64,000 bases of DNA from JAIQFL01 sp035501495 (GTDB lineage: Bacteria; Acidobacteriota; Terriglobia; Bryobacterales; Bryobacteraceae): NCBI GenBank assembly GCA_035501495.1, contig DATJWB010000006.1:1-64000 (forward strand), given 5' to 3'. Positions 43,635 through 52,579 of the stretch are shown piece after piece. A model generated the notes under the pieces. The model was not told the DNA's origin. It saw nothing but the letters and a program-made list of their open reading frames with translations, and made no database searches. A program made the translations under genes and the position numbers. Position 1 is the first letter of the stretch. Each line of letters opens with the position of its first letter.

Positions 43635-45697
43635 CACGGCGCAGGACTGAAGCGTTTCGCGGCTGAGCCTGAACATCCGGAGACCGGGATCTGGTTCAGT
43701 TCCGCGCTAACGCCGATGCGACGCGATTCCACCGATAACTGGTTCAGGTCGGCGGCGGCTGCGCAGAATTGCGTATGCACGATCTCGCAAGCGGGGTTGA
43801 GGGCGCCGCTCCCGGCGGCGATCGCGCAGCCTCTCTCGTCGAGCCCCATCTGATACAGGCGGATCAGTTCCTCGCGCATGGTCGGGTCGCCGGTAATCAC
43901 ACCCCCTTCCACCAGCATGGTGGCGGCTTCGAACGCCTGTTCCCGGCTCATGAAGACATCAAAGAGCAGCCAGTATGCCTGTGGCGACAACGGGTCCAGG
44001 CGGCGCGCCACGAGCGCGGATGCGAGTGCCCTGGGCAGGTCGGAGAGGTTCAGATAGTCGTCCGCCAGCATGCGGCGCACATCGGCTTCCTCACCCGGGG
44101 CGGGATTCACCCCGCCCGCTCGCACCGCGGCGAGAATGGAGAGACACCTTTCCAGCACTTCAGCCGATCTTCGGTAAGCTGCCTGGCTGGCGGGTGTGAG
44201 CGTGGCCTTTCCATCGGACCCTTTGCCCTGCAGACGATCGGCCTTCGCCAGGTAGTAGCGGCCCGCGGAACGGTAGACCGTGGGCGTGTTGCGGTCATCG
44301 GGCAGCGCATTGAGAATCGCGAGGCTCTTCTCCGCCTCCTTGACAACCCCGTCAATGCCGGCATGGCCGGAGTCCGATTCATACAGCGCCTCCGCCAGTC
44401 GGTAATGCGTTTTGAAACTGCGGGGCGAGACCTCGACGTCGGCGGAAGCCAGCGAGACGTCGTCGTGCCAATCGGCGTTGCGGGCAACGGTCCGGGCAGC
44501 GCATGCAAACGCAATCAGTGCCAGCAGACCGGTGGCTCGCGCCGGCGAGCGCAGCAGGGCGTACGCTGCCATGACCACGCAGGCGCAGGCGCCCAAGGCG
44601 GGCAGGTACAGAAACCGGTCGGCCATGATCGTGCCGATCGGGAATAGCAGGTTGGCCACGGGCGCCAGATTGATCAGCGCGAACAGTATGAAGAACGAAC
44701 CAGCCCGGCTTCGGCGATAGAGCACAACCGCGGCCGCCAGCGTGACCGCGAACGTCAGCCAGGCGGCCCAATCGGCGAGACTTCCCTGCCCCAACGGAAT
44801 CTGCGCGAAGGAATAGTCGGAAGAAAGCCGCTGCGGCCAAAGCATCAGCCAGACATACCGTCCCAGAACTGCCAGCGCCGTGAGCTTCGCTTGCCAGAAG
44901 CCGGCCGCCGCCACCGGATTGTCAGTGAAGGCCAGCACGGCGCGCGGCGACGCGGCCAGCACTCGCGAGCGCCACCACCACATCGCCAGGATGGGCAGCA
45001 ACAGGGCCGCATACGCAGGCAGCAGGCTCCGTTCCCGCGGACGCCGGAAGATCAGCTCATAAAGCGCCGCGACCCCCAGGACGGCCACGGCGCTCTCCTT
45101 CGAAAACACCCCCACGGTAGTGGCCGCCGCCAAACTCACCAGCCACGCCGCGCGGCGGGAACCGGCGGCTTCAGCGCTTTTGAGATAAAGCCAGAAGCCG
45201 CCCAGGACGGATGCGCCCGCCAACAGGTCTGCGCGGCCGATGATGTTGGTCACCGATTCCGTCAGCGCCGGATGCACCGCCCAAAGCCCCGCCACCGCCG
45301 CCGGCTGCCAGAGCCCCGGCAGAAATCTCCGCGCCAGCCCATAGGCCAGCAGGACGTTCAGGGCATGCAGCAGAAGGTTGGCCGCGTGGTACCCGGCGGC
45401 TCGCTCCGCGTTGCCCAGAACGGCATAGTTGAGCAGGTAGGAGAGCGTCGTCAATGGCCGGTAAAGGCCACTTTCGCCATAGGGCCACCAATAGGTATGG
45501 CTCAAGATCAGGCCCAGGTTTTCCCCAGTGGCGGCGCGCAGGCGAGGATCCTGCAAGATCAGACCGCGGTTGTCCAGTGCGAAGCCCGCATCGAACGAAT
45601 TGCTGTATGCGCCCAGAGTCAGGGCCAGCAGGGCGAGGGCGATCAGCCGATGCGGCGCGGATTTGGCTGTCGCAACGGGCTTCCGGGAACTCTTCAT
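43634..45697 (-). CDS. Polytopic membrane protein with C-terminal TPR region
   Basis: 687 residues from the ATG at 45697; an ATG at 45730 would overlap the upstream gene by 26 bp. About ten or more hydrophobic helices span residues 15-410, with loop motifs ALDNRGLILQDPRL and YRPLTTLSYLLNY plus ALTESVTNIIGRADLLAG. These are hallmarks of the DUF1736/TMTC-like and PMT-like glycosyltransferase C family. The last ~200 residues are TPR-like helices (YRLAEALYESD, YYLAKADRLQGKG). A protein O-glycosyltransferase role is plausible but not shown. The final ~45 residues lack repeat character and end within the direct-repeat region. The gene is 7 bp after the haem/TPR gene, so the two are very probably co-transcribed. 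Confidence 0.85.
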   Translation of the reverse strand: MKSSRKPVATAKSAPHRLIALALLALTLGAYSNSFDAGFALDNRGLILQDPRLRAATGENLGLILSHTYWWPYGESGLYRPLTTLSYLLNYAVLGNAERAAGYHAANLLLHALNVLLAYGLARRFLPGLWQPAAVAGLWAVHPALTESVTNIIGRADLLAGASVLGGFWLYLKSAEAAGSRRAAWLVSLAAATTVGVFSKESAVAVLGVAALYELIFRRPRERSLLPAYAALLLPILAMWWWRSRVLAASPRAVLAFTDNPVAAAGFWQAKLTALAVLGRYVWLMLWPQRLSSDYSFAQIPLGQGSLADWAAWLTFAVTLAAAVVLYRRSRAGSFFILFALINLAPVANLLFPIGTIMADRFLYLPALGACACVVMAAYALLRSPARATGLLALIAFACAARTVARNADWHDDVSLASADVEVSPRSFKTHYRLAEALYESDSGHAGIDGVVKEAEKSLAILNALPDDRNTPTVYRSAGRYYLAKADRLQGKGSDGKATLTPASQAAYRRSAEVLERCLSILAAVRAGGVNPAPGEEADVRRMLADDYLNLSDLPRALASALVARRLDPLSPQAYWLLFDVFMSREQAFEAATMLVEGGVITGDPTMREELIRLYQMGLDERGCAIAAGSGALNPACEIVHTQFCAAAADLNQLSVESRRIGVSAELNQIPVSGCSGSAAKRFSPAP
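43805..43875. repeat. Direct repeat B, right copy
   Basis: Lies inside the TPR membrane protein gene near its 3' end and is presumably the source of the left copy at 42824-42893. The left copy has a one-base deletion and several substitutions. Confidence 0.65.
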
Positions 45698-45704
45698 GGA
45701 TGGG

Positions 45705-47948
45705 TCAGCGGAGCGCCCTCGCCGCGGCATCGCGTACCGCCGGATCGTCGCTTTGGGCGGCCTTCTCGAAGTGTATTCGCGCGTCCGCCCGCTTCCCTGC
45801 TCTGCTCAGCGCTATCCCGAGCGCCAGGTGCGCTTCGTAGAAGTTGGGATTCCGTTCCACGGCCTTCTGGAATGCCAGGATCGCATCGGCCGCCTGGTTC
45901 GCGGCAGCCAGCGCGTTGCCCAGCCCATAGTACGCCTCCGCCAGCCCGGGGTTGATTTGAATCGCTCGCCGGTATTCTCCTTCCGCGGCCGCGGCGCGCC
46001 GTTCTTCCAGAAGCACATCCGCGAGATCCATGTGGAGTTGGGCGGAATTTGGATCGAGCCGCGCGGCCTCCTGCAGTTCCACCACAGCCTGATCCAAAGA
46101 GTGCGTCAGCACCAGCAACAAACCGTAGCCGTGGTGGGCCTCGGCATAAGACGGATCGATCGCCAGCGCCCTTTGAAACTCATAGGCCGCCTCGGCGTAG
46201 TCTCGCCGGCCCGCCAGCAGGTTGGCGAGATTAGAGTGCGCCTCCGCCAGGTCGGGTTGGACCGTGATCGCCTCCCGGAACGACGATTCGGCCGAGGCTC
46301 GATCCTGCTTCGCCAGCCACACGAGGCCGAGAAGATTATGGGCCGCGGGAAGATCGGGGTTGACGGCCACCGCGCGATCCAGGATCTGTTTCGCCCGATC
46401 GGGATTGCCCGCCCGCAGGTACGCGTTGCCGAGATTCGTGAGCGCCACCGTATCCGGCGGCTGTTGGGCCGCGGCCCGCTCGCCGGCTTCGATCGCGCGC
46501 GCCAGGTTGCCGGAATTGGCAAGAGCCGCAGACAGTTCCCGCAGTGCTTCATGGAAATCACCGCGGTGGCGAAGCGCTTCCTCGTACCAGCGGATGGCTC
46601 CGTTGGGATTCCCCGATTTGGAGTAGGCCTTGCCCAGCTCGACATAGAACTCGGGGTTCTGCGGTTTGCTCCTGGCGATCGCCTCTTCGAGACGCGCCAT
46701 GCCGGCCTGCAGGTTGGAGTCGTTTTGTACTTGCGCCACCGCGAGATAGAGTCCGTCCGGCGAGGCCGGATAATAGGGCGCGACTTCGTTCCGATACTCG
46801 AACGTGCGCTCCGGCAGGGCCGCCAGAAGATCGCCCGCCGGTTTGCGGCGCTGAATGAAATGGTCCGTCATGACGACATGAACCGAGTCTTCCGTGCGCC
46901 GTTTCCACATGTGGCAGTCGATGCAATTCGCTCCACCCGAAGGTATGCCTCCCGCGTGGGCCGCCGCGTGGCAGTTGCGGCACACGCTGGCGTAGTGCTC
47001 GATGGCAGCGGCGCCGCGCACCGCCTGATGCGGATCGTGGCAGGTAGTGCAGGTCAACCGGCTTTTCAAAAAACAGGCGGACTTGCGCAGCCGGTACGCC
47101 TGATGCGCCACCTCGAACCGGTCGCCAAACCCGGTGTTGGGCGCATGATCGAAAAACTGTTCGAAGCCGGTCAACGGCTCGCCGGGCCGATACGAGAACG
47201 GCCCGCGATCGTAGTTCCGAATGGCATTGGGCAACGGAAGACTGGTGGTCTCGAGGTGGCACTGCATACAGTTGTCCATCTGCCGGTCGCGCTCGAGGCG
47301 GGCCGGATTCACGATGGCCGAGCGGATCTCTTCCGGCTTCGCCTTTCCGGACGTGGCGGCCTGGACATGGGCCGCACCGGGGCCGTGACAGCGCTGACAA
47401 TCGATGCCTTCGGCGATCGACTTTCCGGGATAGCCGTTGTGGCAGAACAGACAGTCGTCCGGAACCGGCCGCCGGAAGTCTTCCTGGCGCGCGCGGTCGT
47501 AACCGGGACTCATGGCCCACAAGCCTCCGTTTTCGATGTACCAGCTGACCGGAAGCTCGATCAGTTGGCCTTCACGGTTGCGGTACAGATACGTGCGGGC
47601 GTGGTTGCCGGAGCCGATGACATAGTCGATCTCCTTTTCCACCCGATTGGTTTCCTTCCCGCCGTAGCCGAGCTGATGGCGGCTCAGGAAGAACTTCCCT
47701 TCCCGGCTCGAGAATTCGTAATAACGGTCGGAAGCCTTGTGATAAAACGTGGCGGGGACCGGAACCGATTCGCGAGTGGGCCGGTAGAAGGATCGTCCCA
47801 TTCCCGTGTCGCGGTACGTTTTCGCGATTTGCGGGTGGCACGTCGCGCACCTGGCGGGATCGACATAGGCGTTGACGGGTTGCTCCACCGCGCGGCTGGC
47901 GCAGGAGCTGAGCGCCAGGCCGATCCACGGAATGAGAAAGCCTCTCAT
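45705..47948 (-). CDS. Seven-haem c-type cytochrome fused to TPR repeats, lipoprotein
   Basis: 747 residues from the ATG at 47948, which overlaps the upstream SMP-30 gene stop (ATGA). The N-terminus MRGFLIPWIGLALSSC is a lipoprotein signal with a lipobox cysteine. The first ~330 residues carry seven CxxCH haem sites: CATCH, CLFCH, CQRCH, CMQCH, CTTCH, CRNCH and CIDCH. The remaining ~400 residues are about ten TPR units, for example LGKAYSKSGNPNGAIRWYEE, LGNAYLRAGNPDRAKQILD and LALGIALSRAGKRADARIHF. The architecture resembles cytochrome c-554/doubled-CxxCH proteins followed by a TPR scaffold, found in Acidobacteria and Planctomycetes. Periplasmic/outer-membrane electron transfer within a protein complex is the likely role; the partner is unknown. 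Confidence 0.92.
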   Translation of the reverse strand: MRGFLIPWIGLALSSCASRAVEQPVNAYVDPARCATCHPQIAKTYRDTGMGRSFYRPTRESVPVPATFYHKASDRYYEFSSREGKFFLSRHQLGYGGKETNRVEKEIDYVIGSGNHARTYLYRNREGQLIELPVSWYIENGGLWAMSPGYDRARQEDFRRPVPDDCLFCHNGYPGKSIAEGIDCQRCHGPGAAHVQAATSGKAKPEEIRSAIVNPARLERDRQMDNCMQCHLETTSLPLPNAIRNYDRGPFSYRPGEPLTGFEQFFDHAPNTGFGDRFEVAHQAYRLRKSACFLKSRLTCTTCHDPHQAVRGAAAIEHYASVCRNCHAAAHAGGIPSGGANCIDCHMWKRRTEDSVHVVMTDHFIQRRKPAGDLLAALPERTFEYRNEVAPYYPASPDGLYLAVAQVQNDSNLQAGMARLEEAIARSKPQNPEFYVELGKAYSKSGNPNGAIRWYEEALRHRGDFHEALRELSAALANSGNLARAIEAGERAAAQQPPDTVALTNLGNAYLRAGNPDRAKQILDRAVAVNPDLPAAHNLLGLVWLAKQDRASAESSFREAITVQPDLAEAHSNLANLLAGRRDYAEAAYEFQRALAIDPSYAEAHHGYGLLLVLTHSLDQAVVELQEAARLDPNSAQLHMDLADVLLEERRAAAAEGEYRRAIQINPGLAEAYYGLGNALAAANQAADAILAFQKAVERNPNFYEAHLALGIALSRAGKRADARIHFEKAAQSDDPAVRDAAARALR

Positions 47949-48973
47949 GCCCCCTTCCGCCAATGCACCATCGGCAGCCCCGCCGCGGGAGCTCGAAAAT
48001 ACGGAATCCTCGTCCCCTTCAGCGAGCCGATGTAAGCCGTCTGCAGATCCGGTCCGCCGAACGTGACGCTCGCCATCCAGGGAGCGATTCCCTGCCCCGT
48101 TGCAAACAGCACCTCGTGATTCACTTCGTGGCGGAAGAATGCCTGCTCCAGCGCCCCGACCTTCGCCGGATCGCCTTCGTCCAGCAGAACGCGCTCGTCG
48201 CCCTCGGGCGTCAGCACGAAGAGCTTGTCCGAGTACACCATCGTGCCCCAGAGGTTGCCCAAGCTGTCGAATGCGATGCCGTCCGGCCACGCGCCCTTGC
48301 CCAGGCTCGATGGGCCAAAAATCTCGCGTTCCACCGGGTTTCCTTTTTCGTCCATGCGCAGGCGGCTGATGTGTCCTCCGGTGGTTTCGACTACGTAGAG
48401 AAACTCCTCGCGCGCATCGAAACGAATCTCGTTGGTGAAGTGGAAGCCATCGGCCACAATGCGGAATTTGCCGTCCTCATAGCGCGCCACGTAGCCGTCC
48501 GCGAGATCCGTTCGCAGCGCGTGCATCCAGTTCTTGATCCGCGTCGAGACCGTAATCCAGATCCGGTCCTTCGAATCGCGAAGCACGAAATTGACCTTGC
48601 CGATCGGCTCGCCTTCGATGCTGTCCGCCAGCACCCGCGAGCAGCCATCCCGCGACATGATCTCCAGGCAGTCCGTGCCGAAATTCGAAATCAGAATATC
48701 GCCGTTGCGCGCGAACGCCAACCCGTTCGGCAACGTGCCTTCCAGGTACCGCACGGCCTCGCTCGCGGCTTCCTGGAAATGGCCCGATCGTTTCTGCGTG
48801 ATGATCTGCTGCGAGCCATCGGGAGCGATGCGCATCACGCCGCCGCGGGCGTCGGCCGACCACAGCGTGCCGTCTTCTTCCGCCAGAATGCACTCCGGCC
48901 GCGCGAGATCGTGTCCGGTGTATCGAATGGATTCTTGGTCGATTCCGAAATCAAGAATGGGGTTCGAAGGCAT
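47945..48973 (-). CDS. SMP-30/gluconolactonase-like protein
   Basis: 342 residues from the ATG at 48973. Six-bladed beta-propeller with family motifs RPECILAEEDGTLWSADARG, LPNGLAFARNGDILISNFGT, FTNEIRFDAREEFLYVVETT and WPDGIAFDSLGNLWGTMVYS. The acidic and asparagine residues in these blocks match the calcium-binding lactonase centre. Members hydrolyse sugar or other lactones. No signal peptide is seen, so it is probably cytoplasmic. It leads a three-gene minus-strand unit with the haem/TPR and TPR membrane genes and is divergent from the DUF362-transketolase-cupin operon (195 bp). Confidence 0.9.
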   Translation of the reverse strand: MPSNPILDFGIDQESIRYTGHDLARPECILAEEDGTLWSADARGGVMRIAPDGSQQIITQKRSGHFQEAASEAVRYLEGTLPNGLAFARNGDILISNFGTDCLEIMSRDGCSRVLADSIEGEPIGKVNFVLRDSKDRIWITVSTRIKNWMHALRTDLADGYVARYEDGKFRIVADGFHFTNEIRFDAREEFLYVVETTGGHISRLRMDEKGNPVEREIFGPSSLGKGAWPDGIAFDSLGNLWGTMVYSDKLFVLTPEGDERVLLDEGDPAKVGALEQAFFRHEVNHEVLFATGQGIAPWMASVTFGGPDLQTAYIGSLKGTRIPYFRAPAAGLPMVHWRKGA

Positions 48974-49167
48974 CGTTGACTTCCACGTGGGAGCTTGATA
49001 GCATTTTTTTTCGCGCAGCCACCATTGCATTATATGCAGAATCGTAGTTGTTCTTAACCGCCTGGTTGGGCGCCCGGCGCCGCCGCCAGCCGCTTCGAGG
49101 AGGCCGGGGAGCGGTCGGGCGTTTGCGCATGCGACTCTGACGAGGCCCGCCGCTCAGGAGTACATCG

Positions 49168-50448
49168 ATGCCTAAGAAAACGACCGTTGCCATCGCTCAC
49201 AGCGACGCGGACCTTGGCAAGCCCGCGGAATACTCGCGTGATCAACTCAACCTGGTGAAACAGATGATCCGCCAGATTGCGGATCAGACCATGGGAGGGA
49301 TGCACAACATCGTCCATCCGCGCGACAAGGTCCTGATCAAGATCAATACCGTGATTCCGATCACGGCCAACGCCGGGTTCACCACCGATCCGCGCATGCT
49401 GGAGTCGCTCATCGAGCTGGTCCAGGAACAGAATCCATCCGAAATCAAGATCGGCGAACGCTGCGCCATGGGCGCGGACACGATGCAGGCCATGGAAGCC
49501 TGCGGCATCGTCGAAGTGGCCAATCGTACCGGCGTGGAGTTGTGCCCGTTCGAGCACGCCGAGTTCGACATGTACACCATCGACCGGCCCATCAGCTTCA
49601 ACGAATTCCCCGTTCCCCGGCCCGTTCGCGAGGCGGACTGCTACATCGGTCTGCCCAAAATGAAGGTCCACGTCCACACCACTTTCACCGGCGCCATGAA
49701 ACTGCAGTTCGGAAACCTCCCCAACTACGACTGGATGGTGCGTTGCCACCGCGACGATATCTATCAAAAGATCGTGAACCTCACACGCGCCGCGAATCCC
49801 AAGTGGTTCGTGATGGATTCGCTTTACGCCTGCCAGGGCAACGGACCTTTCAGCCCCTACAGCGAGGACCTGATCAAGGACTTCAACACGATTTGCGGCG
49901 GTCCCGACCCCGTGGCGGTGGACACCATCTGTGAAGCCCTGATGGATTGGGACTACCCGGGCACCAACGTGCCGTCTACCGTGCTCGGCGCGGCCGAAGG
50001 ACTGGGCACGAACAAGATGCACGAAATCGAGCTGGCCGGAGCCCCGCTCGATAAGGTGAAACGCCGCTTCAAGCGCCAGAACACCATCCTGCAGGGCCAA
50101 TATCCCAACGTCAACCTGGTGATGGGATCCACTTGCGAAGCCGGCTGCCGCGCCATCGTGCGCATCCAGTTGGATCAGTTGCAGGCCGATGGCACGCTCG
50201 ACCGGCTCGAGAAGCCGCTGACGATCTTCACCGGCTTGCAGTTCGAGCAGCAACTCAAGCCGGTGGAAGGCGAAGTCCTCGTCGTGGGCGATTGCGCCAA
50301 AGGCATGCTCGATCGCTTTCCGAACGCGAAGTATTGGGGCGAATGCCAGGAATATCCGAACTGCACTCCCATCTGGGCCAATCGTCCGGACGTCGGCATA
50401 GCCAACTACGTGCGGCAGCTGACCGCGGTTCAGGAGGGAAATCGCTGA
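49168..50448 (+). CDS. DUF362 protein (second of two), first gene of a three-gene operon
   Basis: 426 residues; AGGAG seven bases before the ATG supports the start. No signal peptide, unlike the DUF362 protein at 34.7 kb. DUF362 blocks are visible: PRDKVLIKINTVIPITANAG, MLESLIELVQEQNPSEIKIG, AMEACGIVEVANRTGVELCP, PVREADCYIGLPKMKVHVHT and TGAMKLQFGNLPNYDWM. The C-terminal part (CEAGCRAIVRIQL, VVGDCAKGML, WGECQEYPNC) has scattered cysteines that might bind metal. The biochemical role of DUF362 is unknown. The next gene, a transketolase, begins four bases after this stop, so the two products probably share a pathway. Confidence 0.86.
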   Translation: MPKKTTVAIAHSDADLGKPAEYSRDQLNLVKQMIRQIADQTMGGMHNIVHPRDKVLIKINTVIPITANAGFTTDPRMLESLIELVQEQNPSEIKIGERCAMGADTMQAMEACGIVEVANRTGVELCPFEHAEFDMYTIDRPISFNEFPVPRPVREADCYIGLPKMKVHVHTTFTGAMKLQFGNLPNYDWMVRCHRDDIYQKIVNLTRAANPKWFVMDSLYACQGNGPFSPYSEDLIKDFNTICGGPDPVAVDTICEALMDWDYPGTNVPSTVLGAAEGLGTNKMHEIELAGAPLDKVKRRFKRQNTILQGQYPNVNLVMGSTCEAGCRAIVRIQLDQLQADGTLDRLEKPLTIFTGLQFEQQLKPVEGEVLVVGDCAKGMLDRFPNAKYWGECQEYPNCTPIWANRPDVGIANYVRQLTAVQEGNR

Positions 50449-50452
50449 GGCC

Positions 50453-52579
50453 ATGGGCAATCAGGGGGTGGCTCTTGCCGGACGGCGCCTGGCTGGTCCG
50501 GAACCGGTCGCAAAGGGTGATTACCTCTTGCGCCAAGGCATACTGAAGCTGCTGGCGGTCAAGGATTCCGACATCCGGATCCTGACTCTGGAACAGTGCC
50601 GCGATGCGGTGGATAAAGGCCTGCACGCCGGCGGAGCCTTCTCCGCGACCATCCCGCTGGTGGCGCTTTTCTACGGCGGGTTCCTGGACCTCGATATCGC
50701 CGATCCCACGCGCCGCGGCCAGGACCTGTTTACTCTCAGCAAAGGGCACGCCGTGGCTGCCCTGGCATCGATTTATGCCGAGCTGGGCTACTTCCCGCGC
50801 GAGGTCCTCCACAACTCCCGCTCGTACGAGAGCATCCTGAACGGCCACCCCGGACCGATTTTGCCGGGCGTCCACATCGCCACCGGCCCCATGGGCCAGG
50901 GGTTCGGCGTGGCGCAGGGGCTGGCCATCGCGGGTCGCGTCGCGCCGCGGTTCGATTCGTTTTGCATGTCGGGCGACGGCGAACTGCAGGAAGGCCCCAT
51001 TTGGGAATCCGTGATGTTCGCGGGTGCGAAGAAGCTCGATAACCTGTGTCTCCTGGTGGACCGGAACAACGGCCAGTTGGATATTTCCAGCCGCACCGTG
51101 TTTCCCATGCCCGACCTGGCGCCGGTCTTCTTGTCATTCGGTTGGCGGGCGCGCAACATCGACGCCACCGATTACGACGGCGTCTACACCGCGCTCGAAG
51201 AGTTTCGCTACGCGCCCCGAAATGGCCAGCCCACCGCCATCATCTGTAATACCACCAAGGGCCACGGAGCGCTCTCCGACTTCTTCAACAAGCACAAAGT
51301 GGCGGCTGCCGATTCCCTGCTCGAGCAGGAACTGGCGCTCCAGACCCGGCAGCGGCAGGACCGCGTCGCGGAGTTCGCCCATTTCTATGCCCGCCTCGAA
51401 GAGCGAACGCAGGAGATGCTGGCCGAGCTGGCGCGCGGCATGCACCTGGATCTGGTCGTGCGACCCGCGGGCGACGTGCAACTCCACCAGATGATCGGTC
51501 CCGTGCTCCTGCACCGCGTTCCTCGCCGCGACAAGCGAATCCGCTACAACGCCGCGCAGTTGCCGCGCATCGACCAGTCCAAGGAGTACGCCGCGAGCGA
51601 CATCGTGACCGCGGCCATGAAGGTCTTTGCCAAGGACCCGGCGGTGGTTTCGATCGATTCCGATCTCGCCACCACCAGCGGGCTGGAGGCCGGCGTGGCG
51701 GCGGTCGATCAGCGCCGCGCCTTGAACGCCGGCGTCGCCGAAGCCAACATGATGCTGATCGGCGAAGCCTTCGCCGCCCTGGGCTGCAACACCTGGATCA
51801 GCACGTTTTGCCCGTTCTATGACTGGAAGGTGCTTCGCCGCGTCGCCGTGGGCCACCAGGAACGGATGGAGGCCATGGCCTCCGCCGATGGCTGGCTCGC
51901 CGAAGGCCACGGCCTCGATCTCACGATGCTGGCCACCGCGGCGGACTTCGAGACGCGCACCAATGGCGCCACCCACATGGCCAACGACGACAGCATCGTC
52001 TTCGACGCCATCGCGCACCTCAAGATCATCAACGTCTCCTGCCCGCGGCAGATGCTGGCCGTCATGAAGTGGATTATGGAAGGGAACCGCGGCCTGGTTT
52101 ACGTGCGCGTGATGCGCACCGGCTCCGCCGTGATCTATGGCGATGACTACACCTTCGAATTCGGCAAGGGCCACGTTGTCCGCCGGAGCGAGAGCGATTC
52201 CGCCGTCATCGTCAGCAGCGGCCGCGGTGTGCATGAGGCTCTCGCCGCCGCAACCATCTGTTCCCGGCGGGGGACCGGCGTGACGGTTGTGGATATGCCG
52301 TCGATCGACGATGCCCTTCTGCTGGAACTTTACGATTCGGGCAGGAAGCTGCTTTTCGCCGAGCAGAATAACGGCTACCTCTGGCAGAACTTCCTGAAGG
52401 TCCTCTGGCGCCGCCGCAAGAGCGCGGCCGATCTGGGACGGGTCGATGCCATCAATACGCTGGACACCGAAGGCCGTCCCCGTTTCATTCATTCCGGTAC
52501 GTATGAAGAGCTGACTGCGGCTTTCGGATTGACGCCTCAACAGATCGCCGCGAGGATCGAGAATGGAGTCAAATCATGA
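50453..52579 (+). CDS. Transketolase-like TPP enzyme
   Basis: 708 residues. The N-terminal TPP domain has LSKGHAVAALASIYAELGYF, GHPGPILPGVHIATGPMGQG, and the TPP motif GDGELQEGPIWESVMFAGAK to DNLCLLVDRNNGQ. The pyrimidine domain begins near residue 375 (SKEYAASDIVTAAMKVFAKD, VAEANMMLIGEAFAALG, FCPFYDWKVLRRVA) and a transketolase C-terminal domain follows (SSGRGVHEALAAATICSRRG). It is a single-chain enzyme rather than the split archaeal form. Substrates are probably ketose/aldose phosphates, but the operon with DUF362 and a cupin is not the pentose-phosphate pathway, so a specialised sugar reaction is possible. Overlaps the cupin gene by 4 bp. Confidence 0.93.
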   Translation: MGNQGVALAGRRLAGPEPVAKGDYLLRQGILKLLAVKDSDIRILTLEQCRDAVDKGLHAGGAFSATIPLVALFYGGFLDLDIADPTRRGQDLFTLSKGHAVAALASIYAELGYFPREVLHNSRSYESILNGHPGPILPGVHIATGPMGQGFGVAQGLAIAGRVAPRFDSFCMSGDGELQEGPIWESVMFAGAKKLDNLCLLVDRNNGQLDISSRTVFPMPDLAPVFLSFGWRARNIDATDYDGVYTALEEFRYAPRNGQPTAIICNTTKGHGALSDFFNKHKVAAADSLLEQELALQTRQRQDRVAEFAHFYARLEERTQEMLAELARGMHLDLVVRPAGDVQLHQMIGPVLLHRVPRRDKRIRYNAAQLPRIDQSKEYAASDIVTAAMKVFAKDPAVVSIDSDLATTSGLEAGVAAVDQRRALNAGVAEANMMLIGEAFAALGCNTWISTFCPFYDWKVLRRVAVGHQERMEAMASADGWLAEGHGLDLTMLATAADFETRTNGATHMANDDSIVFDAIAHLKIINVSCPRQMLAVMKWIMEGNRGLVYVRVMRTGSAVIYGDDYTFEFGKGHVVRRSESDSAVIVSSGRGVHEALAAATICSRRGTGVTVVDMPSIDDALLLELYDSGRKLLFAEQNNGYLWQNFLKVLWRRRKSAADLGRVDAINTLDTEGRPRFIHSGTYEELTAAFGLTPQQIAARIENGVKS

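Noticed and set aside
45528..48035. Plus-strand open frame of 835 codons opposite the haem/TPR gene
   Set aside because: Antisense shadow of a gene with seven CxxCH motifs and TPRs; product is compositionally odd and has no domain.
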